IMG/VR virus record: IMGVR_UViG_3300048014_000077
Span: 1-30,986 of that record
Strand: one strand, 5' to 3'
DNA: 30,986 bases
Source: a virus
Part shown: positions 30,236 to 30,986 of the stretch, piece by piece
Position numbering within the stretch: position 1 is the first letter of the stretch
Layout of the letters: the number at the start of each line of letters is the position of its first letter
The notes under the pieces: generated by a model
What the model saw: only the letters and a program-made list of their open reading frames with translations
What the model was told of the DNA's origin: nothing
Database searches by the model: none
Made by a program: the position numbers and the translations under genes

Positions 30236-30986
30236 TCAGTTGAACTCCTGATCGATCCTAATGAAGTAGAAATATGCACCTACGTTAGCCAAAGCGGTGC
30301 ACTGAACTGTCCAGAATTGAGCGTCCGTTGGCAGATGCGTAGTATTGGTCGCTACTAAATTGCCGTCGATGTAAAAGCGGGCGTGAGACGTGTCTGGAAA
30401 GTACACTCTAAACAAGTGCAGGTTTGTGTCGATAGGCACGCCTGTATCAGTTATCGTCTCAGATGAGCCGTCGGACGTAATGGCCTGAAAATCTGTGTCG
30501 CTTGCCGATGTCGATGCTCTAAACATCGCCCCGCTAATTGTGCCGAAGGTATCCCCGTTAGCTAAAACTCCTGAAAATGCGTTGTCTTGCATCCCAGCCC
30601 AAAAGCGGATCGTTGAGGTAGTGCTTAATTGCCCGTAAGTGCTCCACATTGGTTGGAGCACTGGGGTAGTAAAGACGTTATTTGATCGCATACGTCTGTA
30701 AGTTCCACTTGTGGCTGAGCCAAGGTAGTAAACGTAATAATTACCTTGAATCTGTGTTCCTTGAAAACCGCCGCCATCTACCGCCTGTGTGCCTGTTCCG
30801 AAGGAAACCATGTTTCCGCTTTCATAATCAATATAAAAGTATCCGTGCACTCGATTGTAAGGAACTCCGCCACACCCAGCGGCACAACCGTTACCACTAC
30901 TGGCTGTTTTTACCCGTCCTTGTGCATCAAGAGTGATGTTGGAGTTTGTGTAGCTAGAGGCACCCGGTCCAGTGTTTTTAAGAGTA
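30236..30986 (-). CDS. Tail fibre-type protein with LamG-like end, cut by window edge
   Basis: The frame is open to the last base of the window, so the gene is longer than its apparent GTG start at 30850. Residues upstream of that codon read SYTNSNITLDAQGRVKTASS, then a Cys/Gly stretch (GNGCAAGCGG), a standard fibre module shared with the gene at 11320-12081. The rest (about 205 residues) is a jelly-roll domain of laminin G/concanavalin type: GYFYIDYESGNMVSFGTGTQ, ...IRFWAGMQDNAFSG, and the typical LFRVYFPDTSHARFYIDGNL. Such domains bind sugars or form fibre tips. The N-terminus is missing from the window. Role: receptor binding, inferred. Confidence 0.7.
   Translation of the reverse strand, partial: TLKNTGPGASSYTNSNITLDAQGRVKTASSGNGCAAGCGGVPYNRVHGYFYIDYESGNMVSFGTGTQAVDGGGFQGTQIQGNYYVYYLGSATSGTYRRMRSNNVFTTPVLQPMWSTYGQLSTTSTIRFWAGMQDNAFSGVLANGDTFGTISGAMFRASTSASDTDFQAITSDGSSETITDTGVPIDTNLHLFRVYFPDTSHARFYIDGNLVATNTTHLPTDAQFWTVQCTALANVGAYFYFIRIDQEFN

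Noticed and set aside
29866-30243. 125-codon plus-strand ORF
   Set aside because: It opposes the transcription of all neighbours, has no ribosome site, and two well-packed minus-strand microgenes and a terminator/promoter candidate explain the same DNA.
1-30986. tRNA genes, insertion sequences, integrase or toxin-antitoxin pair
   Set aside because: No cloverleaf-like sequence, transposase motif, tyrosine or serine recombinase motif or recognisable toxin was found by reading both strands.

Overview
This window is a fragment of a tailed double-stranded DNA bacteriophage (or a prophage of one), most like a short-tailed (podovirus-type) phage. It carries a large terminase with ATPase and nuclease motifs, a P22/T7-style portal, a separate scaffold protein, a capsid protein of HK97-fold type, a small head-tail connector and a 936-residue P22 gp10-like tail hub. 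It also has a stack of large low-complexity proteins that look like internal or ejection proteins, and at least three fibre-type genes. I see no sheath, tape measure or major tail tube gene, and no integrase, DNA polymerase, helicase, tRNA, CRISPR array or insertion sequence. Genes are packed with ATGA, TAATG and TGATG overlaps throughout. The host cannot be named from the sequence.

Layout. (1) 1-268: three copies of a repeat at the window edge. (2) 269-3693, minus strand: a leftward early-type operon of small proteins. It starts with a 382-residue HTH protein and ends in a coiled-coil/membrane protein and a permuted papain-like peptidase that together resemble a lysis pair. Several members are zinc-ribbon-like microproteins. 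(3) 3694-3865: a divergent control region with a promoter candidate on each strand and a 13-bp perfect palindrome between them. (4) 3866-12995, plus strand: PD-(D/E)XK nuclease, tandem-HTH protein, unknown zinc protein, candidate small terminase, large terminase, four unknown genes (two with membrane segments), portal, a fibre-like protein with an N-terminal signal sequence that is broken by a frame change, and four small genes. (5) 12996-13001: convergent boundary of only 6 bp. (6) 13002-30986, minus strand: the rest of the virion genes, transcribed leftward. In transcription order these are a fibre protein cut by the window end, microproteins, scaffold, major capsid, connector, tail hub, GGTGATT-repeat fibre, Ala/Pro/Gln/Gly-rich internal proteins, and a two-helix holin candidate.

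How the parts work together. Terminase and portal (plus strand) package DNA into a shell built by scaffold and capsid (minus strand). The connector and gp10-like hub close the portal, and the rich low-complexity proteins are probably ejected with the DNA. The fibres bind the host, and the holin and peptidase candidates would end the cycle. Splitting portal and terminase from capsid and scaffold on opposite converging strands is less usual than a single head operon.

Most notable points: the signal-peptide fibre gene with a frame change; the fibre gene at the right edge, whose frame stays open to the window end; a nearly perfect 108-bp tandem duplication inside a virion gene; a promoter whose predicted start lies at the start codon of a zinc-ribbon gene (probable leaderless mRNA); the divergent operator region; and at least nine genes under 60 codons that length-filtered annotation would miss. 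No clearly new system is proven here. The best candidates are the signal-peptide fibre and the unknown gene block between terminase and portal.
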